DNA from: Mixophyes australis
Lineage: Eukaryota; Chordata; Amphibia; Anura; Limnodynastidae
Length of the DNA: 64,000 bases
Direction of reading: 5' to 3'
Assembly: GCA_036250195.1 (NCBI GenBank)
Contig: JAVHZZ010000006.1
Span: forward strand, 77,585,369 to 77,649,368
In this document: positions 12,803 to 23,950 of the stretch, piece by piece
Layout: the number at the start of each line of letters is the position of its first letter
How positions within the stretch are numbered: position 1 is the stretch's first letter
Notes under the pieces: generated by a model
What the model saw: the letters and a program-made list of their open reading frames with translations, nothing else
The model's database searches: none
Told to the model about the DNA's origin: nothing
Made by a program: the position numbers and the translations under genes

Positions 12803-13921
12803 ATAGAGTTGAATGTGACAGATTTTGCATTGGAGTTGAGCTGAAAACTTTCCTTCCTCCACCTTTAATGACACAGCAAAGAGGAGCTGATCTATTGCAA
12901 GCTATATTCTGTGTATAGCAGTTTTGCTTCATTCACCCTATATACATAGAGTTCCATGGCAGATATGTATAGCCACATGTCTACTATAACTAGAGATGCC
13001 CAGACTCGGTTCCCCGAGAACCGAACACACCAGAACTTAGAAGATCCGAATACCGAGTTGCGCACCCTCGGAATTGAATAGGAGGCAAAACGTCATTGTT
13101 ACGTTATCGGATCTCGCAAGTTTTGGATGCTATAAGTATTGCCCTCCATGGCGATCCAGCGCCATTTCACAGAGGGACACAAAAGGGATAGCACGGTTCT
13201 TGGCAGTCTCTAGTGCAGTTGGACAGCGTCATAGGTAGAAAAGAAAGAGGAGGTTTAGCAGTGTTCTTCAAAGTCTCCAGTGACATTCAGGAGAAGTCCA
13301 TTGCTCCATTGCTAATTGTCATTGCTAAAATAGAAATAATAGGGCTGGCAGTCTTGGTCTTCTAAATCTATAGTCACATTGTTCTGTGTTATATAGGTAA
13401 CACACAAAGAGGAGAGCGCCATTGCTCCATTGCTAATTGTCATTGCTGAAATAGAAATAATAGGGCTGGCAGTCTTGGTCTAAATCTATATTATTATTAT
13501 TATTAATATTTATTTATAAGGCGCTACAAGGCATCCGCAGCGCCGTACAGAGACAAACAAAATCACAATACAATGGGAGACAGCACAGTACAGTAAACAC
13601 AGCAACTCAGTACGCTCAATGCACAGCTAGAGAGGGCGGGGAAGGGGGAGGGAGGATCCAAAAACGACGGGGCCCAAGAAGGGGGGCGTGGAAGACAGGG
13701 AGACCCCCAGGGGGGAGGAGGGAGCGAAAGTGGATGTGGGGTGGAGGACCTTTGAGGAGGAGGGCTAAGTAGCTGGAGAGCAGAGTTAGAAGTGGTGGAA
13801 ACAGGAGGAGAGATGGCCCTGCTCAGAGGAGCGTACAATCTAAGGGGAGGGGTGGACAAACAGAGAGACGCAGGGGAGAGAGGGAGAGTAGGGGGACAGA
13901 GGCAGAAGATAAGGTAGGAAG

Positions 13922-15571
13922 TTAAGTGGGAGACAGAAAGGCTTTAAGAAAAAGGTGGGTTTTTAGGGCCCGTTTGAAGCTGGACAGATTAGGGGAAGTT
14001 CTGATGGAGGGAGGGAGCTTGTTCCAGTGGAGGGGGGCAGCGCGGGCAAAGTCTTGGATACGCGCGTGGGAGGAGGTTATAAGGGGGGAAGAGAGGCGAC
14101 GGTCAGAGGCAGAACGGAGAGGGCGGGATGGAGCATGAATAGAGATGAGGGTAGAGATGTAGGGCGCAGTGGAGTTGGTGAGGGCCTTGTAGGTGAGTGT
14201 GAGGAGCTTAAAGAGGATTCTGAAGGGGAATGGGAGCCAGTGAAGGGCTAGGTAGAGGGGGGAGACAAAAGAGGAGCGGCGAGAGAGGAAAATAAGCCTA
14301 GCTGCAGCGTTAAGGACGGATCGAAGGGGATCGAGATGAGAGTGGGGGAGGCCAGTGAGGAGGAGGTTGCAGTAGTCCAGGCGGGAGATGATCAGAGAGT
14401 GGATAAGGCATTTGGTGGCATCTTGGGAGAGGAAGGGCCGGATGCGAGCGATGTTGCGCAGCTGGAAGCGGCAGGATTTAGCAAGAGAGAGGATGTGGGG
14501 GCCAAAGGAGAGAGAGGAGTCAAGGATGACACCAAGGCAGCGAAGTTGGGGGACAGGGGAGATAGAGGTGTTGTCGACAGTGATGGAGAGGTCAGAAGGG
14601 GATGGGGTATGAGAGGGAGGAAAAACTATGAGCTCAGTTTTGGCAAGGTTAAGTTTGAGGAATCGAGAGGACATCCAGGAGGAGATGGCAGAGAGGCAGG
14701 CGGACACCCTAGAGAGGAGGGAGGGAGAGAGATCAGGAGAGGAGAGGTATAGTTGAGTGTCGTCAGCGTAAAGGTGGTAGCTGAAGCCGAAGGAGCTGAT
14801 GAGTTCACCCAGGGAGGAGGTGTATAGAGAGAAGAGTAAGGGTCCCAGAACAGAGCCCTGAGGGACCCCGACTGGAAGGGTGGATGGGGGGGAGAGAGAC
14901 CCAGAGGTGGTGACAGAGAAGGAACGGTGAGTAAGGTAAGAGGTGAACCAGGACAGGACTGGGCCGGAGAGGCCGAAAGACTGGAGGGTGTGAAGGAGGA
15001 GGGGGTGGTCAACGGTGTCAAAGGCTGCAGAGAGGTCAAGGAGGATGAGAAGGGAGAAGTGGCCCCTGGCTTTTGCAGAGAGGAGGTCATTGGTGACTTT
15101 AGCCAGGGCAGTTTCAGTGGAGTGGAGGGGGCGGAAACCAGACTGGAGAGGATCAAGGAGGGAGTATTCAGAAAGGTAGGAGGTGAGACGGCTGCAGACG
15201 AGCCTCTCAAGAATTTTGGAGGCAAAAGGGAGAAGAGATATGGGGCGATAGTTCGAGAGAGAAGTGGAGTCGAGATTAGGTTTCTTAAGAATGGGGGATA
15301 CGAGAGCATGTTTGAAGGTGGAGGGGAAGATGCCAGTGGAGAGGGAGAGATTAAAGAGGTGAGCGAGGTGGGAGCAGGTGGTGGGGGAAAGGGAGCGAAG
15401 AAGGTGGGAGGGGATGGGATCCAGGGGGCAGGTAGTGGGGGGGAGGATAAAATGAGAGAGTGGACTTCCTCGCCGGTGGTGGGACGGAAGGAGTGGGAGG
15501 GGTGGAAGAGAGAGTGGAGGAGGAGATTTCAAGTCGGATGGCCTCGATTTTAGAGGAGAAGAAGGAGGCAA
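13922..15571 (-). CDS. LINE reverse transcriptase (C-terminal part of ORF2)
   Basis: The product is the reverse transcriptase of a CR1/L2-type LINE, which copies the element's RNA at the nicked target. In the 549-residue frame the blocks run in the family order: [19 protein letters not shown] (96-114), [15 protein letters not shown] (142-156), [13 protein letters not shown] (177-189, Asp179), [13 protein letters not shown] (235-247), YADDTQLYL (268-276, catalytic Asp270 and Asp271) and [14 protein letters not shown]. The C-terminal 'LHWLP...R' and 'RAFLKTHLF'-like region typical of L2 is also there. It is offset by one frame from the endonuclease frame. Apart from that single break no stop interrupts RT. 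The first 35 residues are probably out-of-frame read-through. Confidence 0.9.
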   Translation of the reverse strand: MPPSSPLKSRPSDLKSPPPLSLPPLPLLPSHHRRGSPLSHFILPPTTCPLDPIPSHLLRSLSPTTCSHLAHLFNLSLSTGIFPSTFKHALVSPILKKPNLDSTSLSNYRPISLLPFASKILERLVCSRLTSYLSEYSLLDPLQSGFRPLHSTETALAKVTNDLLSAKARGHFSLLILLDLSAAFDTVDHPLLLHTLQSFGLSGPVLSWFTSYLTHRSFSVTTSGSLSPPSTLPVGVPQGSVLGPLLFSLYTSSLGELISSFGFSYHLYADDTQLYLSSPDLSPSLLSRVSACLSAISSWMSSRFLKLNLAKTELIVFPPSHTPSPSDLSITVDNTSISPVPQLRCLGVILDSSLSFGPHILSLAKSCRFQLRNIARIRPFLSQDATKCLIHSLIISRLDYCNLLLTGLPHSHLDPLRSVLNAAARLIFLSRRSSFVSPLYLALHWLPFPFRILFKLLTLTYKALTNSTAPYISTLISIHAPSRPLRSASDRRLSSPLITSSHARIQDFARAAPLHWNKLPPSIRTSPNLSSFKRALKTHLFLKAFLSPT

Positions 15572-16901
15572 AATCAGAGGCAGTCAGGGAGGAGGGGGTG
15601 GGGGGAGGGGAGGGGGCCAGGAGAGTGCTAAAGGTGGCAAAGAGGCAGCGGGGGTTAGAGGACTGGGAAGAGATGAGGGATTTAAAGAAAGATTGTTTAG
15701 CGAGTGAGAGGGCAGAGCTGTAGGATGAAAGGATGAATTTAAAGTGGAGGAAGTCAGCCAGGGAGCGGGATTTTCTCCAGTGACGTTCGGCGGAACGGGA
15801 GCATTTTTGGAGGAAGCGGGTAAATTTGGAGTGCCAGGGTTGGGGTTTGGAGCAGCGGGGGTGGACGGAGTGGGCAGGGGCGACCGCGTCCAGAGCGGAG
15901 GTGAGGGTGTGATTGTAGAGGGAGACCGCCTGGTTGGGGCAGGCCTGGGAGGAAAGGGGAGAAAGGAGGGTATCGAGAGAGGAGGACAGAGAGGCAGGGT
16001 CAAGAGCATCGAGGTTGCGTATGGACAGAGTAGGTTTGGGCAGGGGGAGGGGAGCAGGAGAAGAGGAGAGAGAGAAGGAGAGGAGATGGTGGTCGGATAG
16101 AGGAAAGGGAGAGATGGAGAAGTCGGAGAGATTACATAGGTAGGAGAAGACAAGATCAAGGGAGTGACCAAGGCAGTGGGTAGAGGAGGAGGTCCATTGG
16201 GTGAGACCAAGGGAGGAAGAGAGGGTGAGCAGTTTGCTGGAAGCAGGGTAGGTGGGGTTGTCGATGGGGATATTAAAGTCACCGAGAATGATCGAGGGGA
16301 GATCGGAGGAGAGGTAGTGAGGAAGCCAGCTAGCAAAGTTGTCAAGGAAGAGGGAGGTGGGGCCAGGGGGGCGGTAGATGACAGTGACGCGGAGATGGAT
16401 GGGGTAGAAGAGGCGGATGGAGTGAGCTTCAAAAGAGGAGAAGGAGAGGGAGGGTTCAGGGGGAATGACACGAAAAGTACAGGTGGAGGAGAGGAGGAGG
16501 CCAACTCCACCGCCAGGGCGGGCACCAGGCCTGGCGGAGTGGGTGAAGGAGAGGCCACCATAGGAGAGGGCAGCGGGGGAAGTAGTATCAGAATCGGAGA
16601 GCCAGGTTTCAGTAACGGCAAGAAGGTTAAAGGAGTTGGATAGAAAGAGGTCGTGGATAGCAGTCAGCTTGTTGCGGACGGATCTGGCATTCCAGAGGGC
16701 ACAGAAGAAAGGGGGAGAGGAGAGGGGGGAAATGGGGATGAGGTTAGCAAGATGAGCAGCGCGCGGGGGATGGCGGGGAGGAATGGGAGAGGTAGGGCGG
16801 GGGGAGAGTATGGGTATGGAGTGAGAGCGGGGAGGCATAGTAGGGAGAGAGAGTAACAGAACAGTGAGATAGTGGGGACAGTGAAAAACAGGTAAGAACA
16901 A
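15351..16901 (-). CDS. LINE endonuclease domain (N-terminal part of ORF2)
   Basis: The product is an apurinic/apyrimidinic-type endonuclease, which nicks target DNA so that reverse transcription can be primed there. In the 516-residue frame the visible landmarks are WNARS (Asn71), TETW (Glu98), VIYRPPG (174-180), LGDFNIP (Asp207, Asn209), SLDLVF (Asp248) and SDHH (Asp269, His270), which is the full catalytic set. The region before residue 60 is rich in Ser and Pro and may be untranslated leader, so the true start is uncertain. After about residue 470 the frame continues as a Pro/Ser-rich stretch that is probably out of frame. The reverse transcriptase follows in another frame, so a frameshift near 15480 breaks the protein. 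Confidence 0.85.
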   Translation of the reverse strand: MFLPVFHCPHYLTVLLLSLPTMPPRSHSIPILSPRPTSPIPPRHPPRAAHLANLIPISPLSSPPFFCALWNARSVRNKLTAIHDLFLSNSFNLLAVTETWLSDSDTTSPAALSYGGLSFTHSARPGARPGGGVGLLLSSTCTFRVIPPEPSLSFSSFEAHSIRLFYPIHLRVTVIYRPPGPTSLFLDNFASWLPHYLSSDLPSIILGDFNIPIDNPTYPASSKLLTLSSSLGLTQWTSSSTHCLGHSLDLVFSYLCNLSDFSISPFPLSDHHLLSFSLSSSPAPLPLPKPTLSIRNLDALDPASLSSSLDTLLSPLSSQACPNQAVSLYNHTLTSALDAVAPAHSVHPRCSKPQPWHSKFTRFLQKCSRSAERHWRKSRSLADFLHFKFILSSYSSALSLAKQSFFKSLISSQSSNPRCLFATFSTLLAPSPPPTPSSLTASDFASFFSSKIEAIRLEISSSTLSSTPPTPSVPPPARKSTLSFYPPPHYLPPGSHPLPPSSLPFPHHLLPPRSPL

Positions 16902-17315
16902 AGGCAGGAAGACAATGAAAAGGTGGAAGATAATAACGAATTAGGGCGTGGAGGGCATGGAACAACAGTACAGTGAGATAATAAGGACAATGAAGACAGG
17001 TAAGAATGATAGCAGAACAGTAAGATAATAAGGACAGCGGATAACAGGTAAGAATAAGCAGGGAGACAATAGCAAGATGGAGGACAATAACCAATTAGGG
17101 CGTGGAAGGAAAAGAATAATAGAAGGAGAGGTAATAAGGACAATGGAAATAGGCAAGAATAATAACAGGTAAAACTAGTTGCTGGTAAATATAAAATCAG
17201 GAAAAACAAGATAAAGGCATATAAATAGTAGAATAATAACAGGTAAAAAGTAGAAACTTGTAAATGTACAATCAGGAAAAACAAAATAATGGCATATAAA
17301 ATAATGTTTTATATG

Positions 17316-18878
17316 CAGTTGATGCAGTTAAGCCAGGGATTCAGCAGAAGAAGGGTTAATTGACAAGCCGGGCCGGTACACAGTAGATCAGTTGATACAG
17401 GTAAGCCAGGGACTCAGCAGGAGAAGGGTTAATTGACAAGCCGGGTCGGTACACAGTAGATCAGTTGATGTAGATAAGCCAGGGATTCAGCAGGAGAAGG
17501 GTTAACTGAAAAGCCGGGTCGGTACACAGTAGATCAGTTGATGCAGATAAGCCAGGGATTCAGCAGGAGAAGGGTTAACTGACAAGCCGGGTCGGTATAC
17601 AGTAGATCAGTTGGTGCAGATAAGCCAGGGATTCAGCAGGAGAAGGGTTAATTGACAAGCGGGGTCGGTACACAGTAGATCAGTTGATACAGATAAGCCA
17701 GGGACTCAGCAGGAGAAGGGTTAATTGATAAGCCGGGTCGGTACACAGTAGATCAGTTGATGTAGATAAGCCAGGGATTCAGCAGGAGAAGGGTTAACTG
17801 ACAAGCCGGGTCGGTACACAATAGATCAGTTGGTGCAGATAAGCCAGGGATTCAGCAGGAGAAGGGTTAATTGACAAGCCGGGTCGGTACACAGTAGATC
17901 AGTTGATACAGATAAGCCAGGGACTCAGCAGGAGAAGGGTTAATTGACAAGCCGGGTCGGTACACAGTAGATCAGTTGATGTAGATAAGCCAGGGATTCA
18001 GCAGGAGAAGGGTTAACTGAAAAGCCGGGTCGGTACACAGTAGATCAGTTGATGCAGATAAGCCAGGGATTCAGCAGGAGAAGGGTTAACTGACAAGCCG
18101 GGTCGGTACACAGTAGATCAGTTGATGCAGATAAACCAGGGATTCAGCAGGAGAAGGGCCAACTGACAAGCCGGGTCGGTACACAGTTGATGTCAGTTGA
18201 TGCAGATAAGCCAGGGATTCAGCAGGAGAAGGGTTAACTGACAAGCCGGGTCGGTATACAGTAGATCAGTTGGTGCAGATAAGCCAGGGATTCAGCAGGA
18301 GAAGGGTTAATTGACAAGCCGGGTCGGTACACAGTAGATCAGTTGATACAGATAAGCCAGGGACTCAGCAGGAGAAGGGTTAATTGATAAGCCGGGTCGG
18401 TACACAGTAGATCAGTTGATGTAGATAAGCCAGGAATTCAGCAGGAGAAGGGTTAAACTGACAAGCCGGGTCGGTACACAATAGATCAGTTGGTGCAGAT
18501 AAGCCAGGGACTCAGCAGGAGAAGGGTTAATTGACAAGCCGGGTCGGTACACAGTAGATCAGTTGATGTAGATAAGCCAGGGATTCAGCAGGAGAAGGGT
18601 TAACTGAAAAACCGGGTCGGTACACAGTAGATCAGTTGATGCAGATAAGCCAGGGATTCAGCAGGAGAAGGGTTAACTGACAAGCCGGGTCGGTACACAG
18701 TAGATCAGTTGATGCAGATAAGCCAGGTATTCGGCAGGAGAAGGGTTAATTGACAAGCCGGGTCGGTACACAGTAGATCAGTTGATGCAGATAAACCAGG
18801 GATTCAGCAGGAGAAGGGCCAACTGACAAGCCGGGTCGGTACACAGTTGATGTCAGTTGATGCAGATAAGCCAGGGAT
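17316..18878. repeat. 73-bp tandem array, about 21 copies, higher-order pattern
   Basis: The unit starts 'cagttgatgcagataagcca' and contains 'gattcagcaggagaaggg', 'ttaactgacaagccggg' and 'tcggtacacagtagat', 73 bp in all. Variants mark unit types: after 'cagttg' units read atgcag, atgtag, atacag or gtgcag, and some have 'aaaagcc', 'gataagcc', 'tatacag' or 'acaatag'. The order of types around units 4-7 recurs at units 13-16, nine units (about 657 bp) apart. The array lies between the LINE 5' leader and the resumption of hAT copy A, so it may belong to the LINE insertion. Confidence 0.92.
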
Positions 18879-20910
18879 AGATGGTATGGCCTTGTCTTTG
18901 GAGTGATGATGACACTCCTTTGTACCCCCACAATAATTTCCCACTGTCTTCACAAGTTTTTAGATGTTTTATAATTGTGGACAGATAATTCTGTGGGAGG
19001 AAAGACACAGAGCTGATCTAACGTGCAGCCTTCTCCAACTGCCGCCCGCATGCACACATTGTCACATTGTAGTCACATTGTTCTGTGTTATATAGGTAAC
19101 ACACAAAGAGGAGAGCTCCATTGCTAATTGTTATTACTGAAATAGAAATAATAGGGCTGGCAGTGTTTTTCAAAATCTGCAGTTACATTTTACTGTGCCA
19201 TAGCTCACTCAGAAACAGGAGAGGTGACAGGGTTCAGTGCTGAAACAGAAATTGCAATAATAGGGCTGGCAGTGTTCTTCAGAATCTCTAGTTGAATTTT
19301 ACTGTGCCGTAGCTCATACAGAAGCAGGAGAGGTGGCGTTGCTCTTGCCACTCTCCAGTCTCAGTCATGATGATAATAATCCCTCTACCTCATGTGCTAA
19401 AGCCTATGTTCAAGTGCATAGTGGTTTTAAATCAGGGAAACAAAAATGTAAATAAAAAGCTTGTACTTTTTAAAGAAAAAGCTTTTCTAGTAAAAGGGTG
19501 CCGTGATGGAATTTGGTAACAGAGACAGAAGACCTCAAGTAACTGTCTAAAACCAGCTGCATTAATAGTGGATATTGGACGCAGATATAATACTAGCATA
19601 GTCGCCATGGCGTCTGTGACCCGCTTTGCGACTGGGTGACAGCTTTCATACTTGCTTCATCTTGCAAAGGATTGTTTAACAGTCAATTGTTGTAAACTAC
19701 TAGTAATCTTCTTCTTGGTCTGCTTCTGGGTTGAAGATCCACCCTCAGGAGCAGCAGTAGTGGGCCTAACGCTCAAGGATTCTTCTGAGAAGTACTGGAT
19801 AGGGGAGGAGCCATCTCGCCTTAGAAAATTTGGATGCAGGACCAACTCCGACGTGTGACGATATTGATGAAGAAGGTGTTGGAGGTGTAAATTGCAGGTG
19901 CTGGGATCTAGCTGAGAGAAGGGAGGTAGCTGATGCTGGACTGCTTGTTATTATTTTTTAGCACAAGTTTCTGATTTTCACAAAAGCTTACCATGAGCTC
20001 GCTTCAAATGGCGTAACATGGATAAGGTTCCTAGATGGTTATGGTCCCTACCTCTACTGACTGTGGCTTTACAATGCTATAAATGGCTATAAAACTGTTG
20101 TCAGGATTTGTGTAAAAACAATTCCACACATAAGAGGTGTATTTTTTAGTCTTATACCAAGTCATGACATTGGCCTTCTTCTTATCACTGGCAAGAACTG
20201 CTTCCACTGGTGCATGACTTGCCACAGTAGAGTTCATTAACTGCACTGTTACCTTAGGTGCCTTAAGCCTATTGTTAGCTTGGATTATGGGGGCCCAATC
20301 AAACCAAGCACTTCAGCCACAAAAGTGGCACTGCTTGTCGCTGGAGTGCTTGCTTTGTTAAACTGTACATGTCCTTTTCAATATCTTACATAAGGGTATA
20401 AGGGTGGGTGGGAGGTCCCAAGGACAATTCCATCTTGCACCACTTTTCTTTTCTACCACTGCTGTGTGCCAATGTTTCCTAGATGTGCTATGAACTGCCG
20501 TGTGTTTGTGTCATTGCTCTTTCGCTTAGCATCCAGCCAGGTCACTGCAGTCTTTGTTTGAAAGTGTATGAAAATAATACTGTGACCTGTGAGGTGGTCA
20601 AAATTGACTTCAAATTACTTGAAATAAGTGTTATTGAGGTTAATAATAAAGTAGGGGAAAAAAAGAGCAAAATTATGGGATTTTAGAAAAAAATAGGGTT
20701 CCAAAACAAAAACCAAAACACACAAGGGCGGTTTTGCCAAAACCAAAACCAAAACACGAAGTTAATTCAGATCCAAAACCAGAACACAGGGGTCAGTGAA
20801 CATCTCTAATTATAACAGACTCATTTCCACTATGCACAGCTCCATGTATGTATGTATACATTTATTTATATCAAAAAAGTTCTGATTGGATCGCTATATA
20901 AGGCTAAATG

Positions 20911-21043
20911 CAGTGGTTGAAGTAGGGACACACAGTGGTATGACATACTGTCACTTCTCCTAGTGCTTTGAGTGTAAAACTATCAAATTCCATTCACAGA
21001 CATTTTCCATTGCACCATTTCTAAACTTCCACTTCGACCACTG
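20911..21043. mobile_element. 133-bp hAT MITE
   Basis: The ends 'cagtggttgaagtaggga' and 'ttccacttcgaccactg' are inverted copies. The flanks 'gctaaatg' (20903-20910) and 'gctagatg' (21044-21051) form an 8-bp target duplication with one mismatch. It has no coding capacity. Single-ended relatives begin at 10047 and 34133. Confidence 0.8.
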
Positions 21044-21051
21044 GCTAGATG

Positions 21052-21785
21052 CATATTATTGCATATATAATTATAACAGGCTTCTTCTCTATGTATAAAC
21101 AGATAAATGTAAAGTACAACAAGTTTATAGCCATTATATGCAGCTCCCTGATGACTATATTCAGCACCGTTCCACTATGTAAAGCCATATGCATAAAATA
21201 ACAGCCAGGTACCCACTGAATAAAACTACATACCTACTATATACAGTTGCATGTCCATAAGACACAGCTAACTGTATATATAGCCCAATATACAAAATGG
21301 AAACTATAGGAAATTCAGGACACACAAAAGACTATTAGAAAAAGACATATGAATCACAATGGAACTAAAGAGAAAGACATAGATAAGAATGCATATGTAG
21401 AATATATTTATTATATGTGCACTTAGAGCCCAGATGTTTATGGGTGCAATATATTATATTGTAACTGGTACAAAGATCATTTTACTTTTGCAGATAAAAT
21501 AATGATATCTGTAAACACCTATTAGTGAATGCAATGATGTTTAATACTTGTTTACACCTGGTTCATACTGATAATATAATATGTCAGAATAGAAGACACT
21601 GAAGAAACAGGCTAGGTCATGGGAAATTACCATTTTCCTATGCAGAGCCTTTCAGAAACCCTACTGAAACATATCCCAGGGAGCATTTCATTATTGAAAT
21701 TTCTGACAACAAATTACACTCAGCTTCATGGCAAGAGTAATATGTGTAAAATGTCAGTTTTTTGGTATGTATTTGATTAAACATA
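21052..21785. other. No recognised feature
   Basis: AT-rich sequence with no long reading frame and no element ends that I recognise. Confidence 0.4.
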
Positions 21786-21787
21786 TA

Positions 21788-23139
21788 CAGTCAAGTCAAT
21801 AAATATTGGGACATCGACACAATTCTCATATCTTGGGCTCTATACACCACCACAATGAATTTGAAATGAAACAAACAAGATGTGCTTTAACTACAGACTT
21901 TCAGCTTTAATTTGTGGGAATTTACATCCAAATCAGGTGAACAGTGTAGGAATTACAACAGTTTCTGTATGTGCCTCCTACTTTTTAAGGGACCAAAAGT
22001 AATGGGACAAACTAAACAATCCTACATCAAACTTTCTCTTTTTAATACTTTGCTGCAAATCCTTTGCAGTCAATTACAGCCTGAAGTCTGGAATGCATTG
22101 ACATCACCAGACGCTGGGTTTCTGGGTTTCATCCCTGGTGATGCTCTGCCAGGCCTCTACTGCAAATGTCTTCAGTTCCTGCTTGTTCTTGGGGCATTTT
22201 CTCTTCAGTTTTGTCTTTATCAAGAGAAATGCAGCTCAATCAGATTCAGGTCAGGTGATTGACTTGGCCATTGCATAATATTCCACTTGTTAGCCTTAAA
22301 AAACTCTTTGGTTGCTTTTGCAGTATGCTTCGGGTCATTGTCCATCTGCACTGTGAAGTGCCGTCCAATTAGTTCTGAAGCATTTGACTGAATTTGAGCA
22401 AATAATATTGCCTGAAACACTTCAGAACTCATTCTGCTGCTTTTGTCAGCAGTCACATCATCAATAAATACAAGGGAACCAGTTCCATTGGCAGCCATAC
22501 ATGCCCACGCCATGACACTACCACCACCATGCTTCACTGATGAGGTGGTATGTTTTGGATCATGAGCAGTTCTTTTCTCTTCTGTCATCCACCACAGTTG
22601 TTTTCCGTGGTCTTCCGGGTCTTTTGGTGTTGCTGAGCTCTTCGGTGCGGTCTTTCTTTTTAAGAATGTTCCAAACAGGTGATTTGGCCACACCTAATGT
22701 TTTTGCCATCTCTCTGATGGGTTTGTTTTGATTTTTCAGCCTAATAATGGCTTGCTTCACTGATAGTGACAGCTCTTTGGCTCTCATATTGAGACAGCAA
22801 CAGATTCCAAATGCAAATGTCACACCTAGAATCAGCTCCAGACCTTTTACCTGCTTAATTGATGATGAAATAACGATGGAATAGCCCACACGTCCATGAA
22901 ATAGCTTTTGAGTCAATTGTCCCATTACTTTTGGTCCCTTAAAAAGTGGGAGGCACATATAGAAACTGTTGTAATTCCTACACCGTTCACCTGATTTGGA
23001 TGTAAATACCCTCAAATTAAAGCTGAAAGTCAGCAGTTAAAGCACTGCTTGTTAGTTTCATTTCAAATCCATTGTGGTGGTGTATAGAGCCCAAGATATG
23101 AGAATTGTGTTGATGTCCCAATATTTATGGACTTGACTG
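21788..23139 (-). mobile_element. Tc1-like transposon with long inverted repeats
   Basis: The element starts 'cagtcaagtcaataaatatt' and ends 'atatttatggacttgactg', with TA on both sides (21786-21787 and 23140-23141). The terminal inverted repeats extend about 220 bp; an inner pair, 'gggaccaaaagtaatgggac' and its complement, lies near 21990 and 22920. This is the long IR layout of many vertebrate Tc1 elements. At 1352 bp it is slightly shorter than an intact element because part of the transposase gene is missing. Confidence 0.9.
22040..22787 (-). pseudogene. Tc1 transposase, internally deleted
   Basis: The protein cuts the element out and inserts it at TA. Translation starts MRAKELSLSVKQ at 22787. 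The first helix-turn-helix (KQAIIRL...IREMAKTLGVAKSPVWNILK) and the GRPRKT hook follow. Then the second DNA-binding part and the region with the first catalytic Asp are gone, and the sequence resumes near AHDPKHTTSSVKHGGGS. MDNDPKHTA holds the second Asp and SPDLNLIE the third acidic residue. After LIE the frame is shifted; further fragments such as ELKTFAVEAWQSI and SRLQAVIDCKGFAAKY are readable down to 22040. With the first Asp lost it cannot be active. Confidence 0.88.
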
Positions 23140-23141
23140 TA

Positions 23142-23950
23142 CACCGATCAGCCAAAACAATAAAACCACCATTAAGTGAAGTGAATAACATGGCACCTGT
23201 CAAGGGGTGGGATATATTAGGCAGCAAGTGAGACAGTCAGTTCTTGAAGTTGATAGGTTGGAGGTTGGAACATTGTGCAAGCGTAAGGATCTGAGCGACT
23301 TTGACAAGGGCCAAATTGTGATGGCTAGATGACGGAGTCAGAGTATCTCCAAAATGACGTTTTTTTTTAGGGTGTTCCCGGTATACAGTGGTTAGTACCT
23401 ACCAAAAGTGGTTCAAGGAAGGACAACCGGTGAACTGGCGTTGGGAGTGAAGCTAGCCTGTCTGGTCTAATCCCACATAACAGCTGCTGTAGCGCAAATT
23501 GCAGAAAAAGTTAGTACTAGCTATGATAGGAAGGTGTCAGAACACACAGTGCATTGCAGCTTGTTGTGTAGCCGCAGAGTGGTCAGAGTGCCTATGTTTG
23601 ACCCCTAGCCACTGCCAAAAGTGCTTACAATTGGCATGTGCACGCCAGAACTGGACCATCGAACAATGGAAGAAGGTGGCCTGGTCTGATGAATCACGTC
23701 TTCTTTTGCATTATGTGGCCATCCAGATACGTGTGTGTCGTTTACCTGGGGAATGGATGGCACTATGACGCACTATGGGAAGAAGGCAAGCTGGCGTACG
23801 TAGTGTGATGCTCTTTGCAATGTTCAGCTGGGAAACCTTGGGTCCTGGCTTTCATGTGGATGTTACTTTGATACATACCACCTACCTAACCATTGTTGCA
23901 GACCAAGTACACCCATTTATGGCAACGGTATTCCCTGATGGCATATTTGC
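23142..23950 (+). mobile_element. Second Tc1-like transposon, 3'-truncated
   Basis: It begins 'caccgatcagccaaaacaat', a start well known from fish and frog Tc1 elements, directly after the TA that closes the preceding element. Plus-strand coding remains follow: 'LSDFDKGQIVMAR', then after several stops NWTIEQWKKVAWSDESR (the region of the first catalytic Asp), GRRQAG.VRSVMLFAMFSWETLGP, and HPFMATVFPDG near 23920. The sequence then departs from the family, and neither the DNDPKH-type motif nor the right inverted repeat is present. It is an old, dead copy. Confidence 0.82.

Larger units (their letters stand above)
13491..17300 (-). mobile_element. L2-like (CR1/L2 clade) LINE, almost full length
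   Basis: This is a minus-strand non-LTR retrotransposon. From its 5' side come a leader with a tandem duplication of about 154 bp ('ttagggcgtgg' at 16941 and 17095), an endonuclease frame, a reverse-transcriptase frame, a 3' untranslated part of about 430 bp, and a tail ending 'ggcgccttataaataaat' plus ATT repeats at 13491-13520. It interrupts hAT copy A cleanly: 'ctaaatctata' ends at 13490 and 'tagtcacattg' resumes at 19070, so it is younger than that element. No separate ORF1 protein was recognised upstream. Confidence 0.88.
12991..20808 (+). mobile_element. hAT element (copy A) split by a LINE insert
   Basis: It begins 'tagagatgcccagactcgg' and ends 'gtcagtgaacatctcta'. The 8 bases outside are 'actataac' (12983-12990) and 'attataac' (20809-20816), a one-mismatch target duplication of the length hAT transposases make. 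Copies B (27287-29426) and C (36146-36725, inverted) share both ends. Inner parts also match copy B: 'tagaaataatagggctggcag', 'gttatataggtaacac' and the closing 'aaaaccaaaacac' block. The part at 13330-13490 is a tandem duplication of about 125 bp. Removing the insert at 13491-19069 leaves about 2.2 kb, close to the size of copy B. A minus-strand frame at 19657-19845 may be a transposase relic, but this is weak. Confidence 0.85.

Noticed and set aside
12406..12918. 170-codon plus-strand frame as a gene
   Set aside because: It runs across the right end of a MITE-like element into flanking DNA and resembles no protein family.
13926..16856. Plus-strand Gly/Glu/Arg-rich frames (for example 14336-14752, 14927-15553, 15744-16100, 16164-16643)
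   Set aside because: They are the antisense of the Ser/Pro-rich LINE coding sequence and match no family.
17316..18878. CRISPR-like array
   Set aside because: The repeats are head to tail with no unique spacers, in eukaryotic DNA. It is a satellite-type array.
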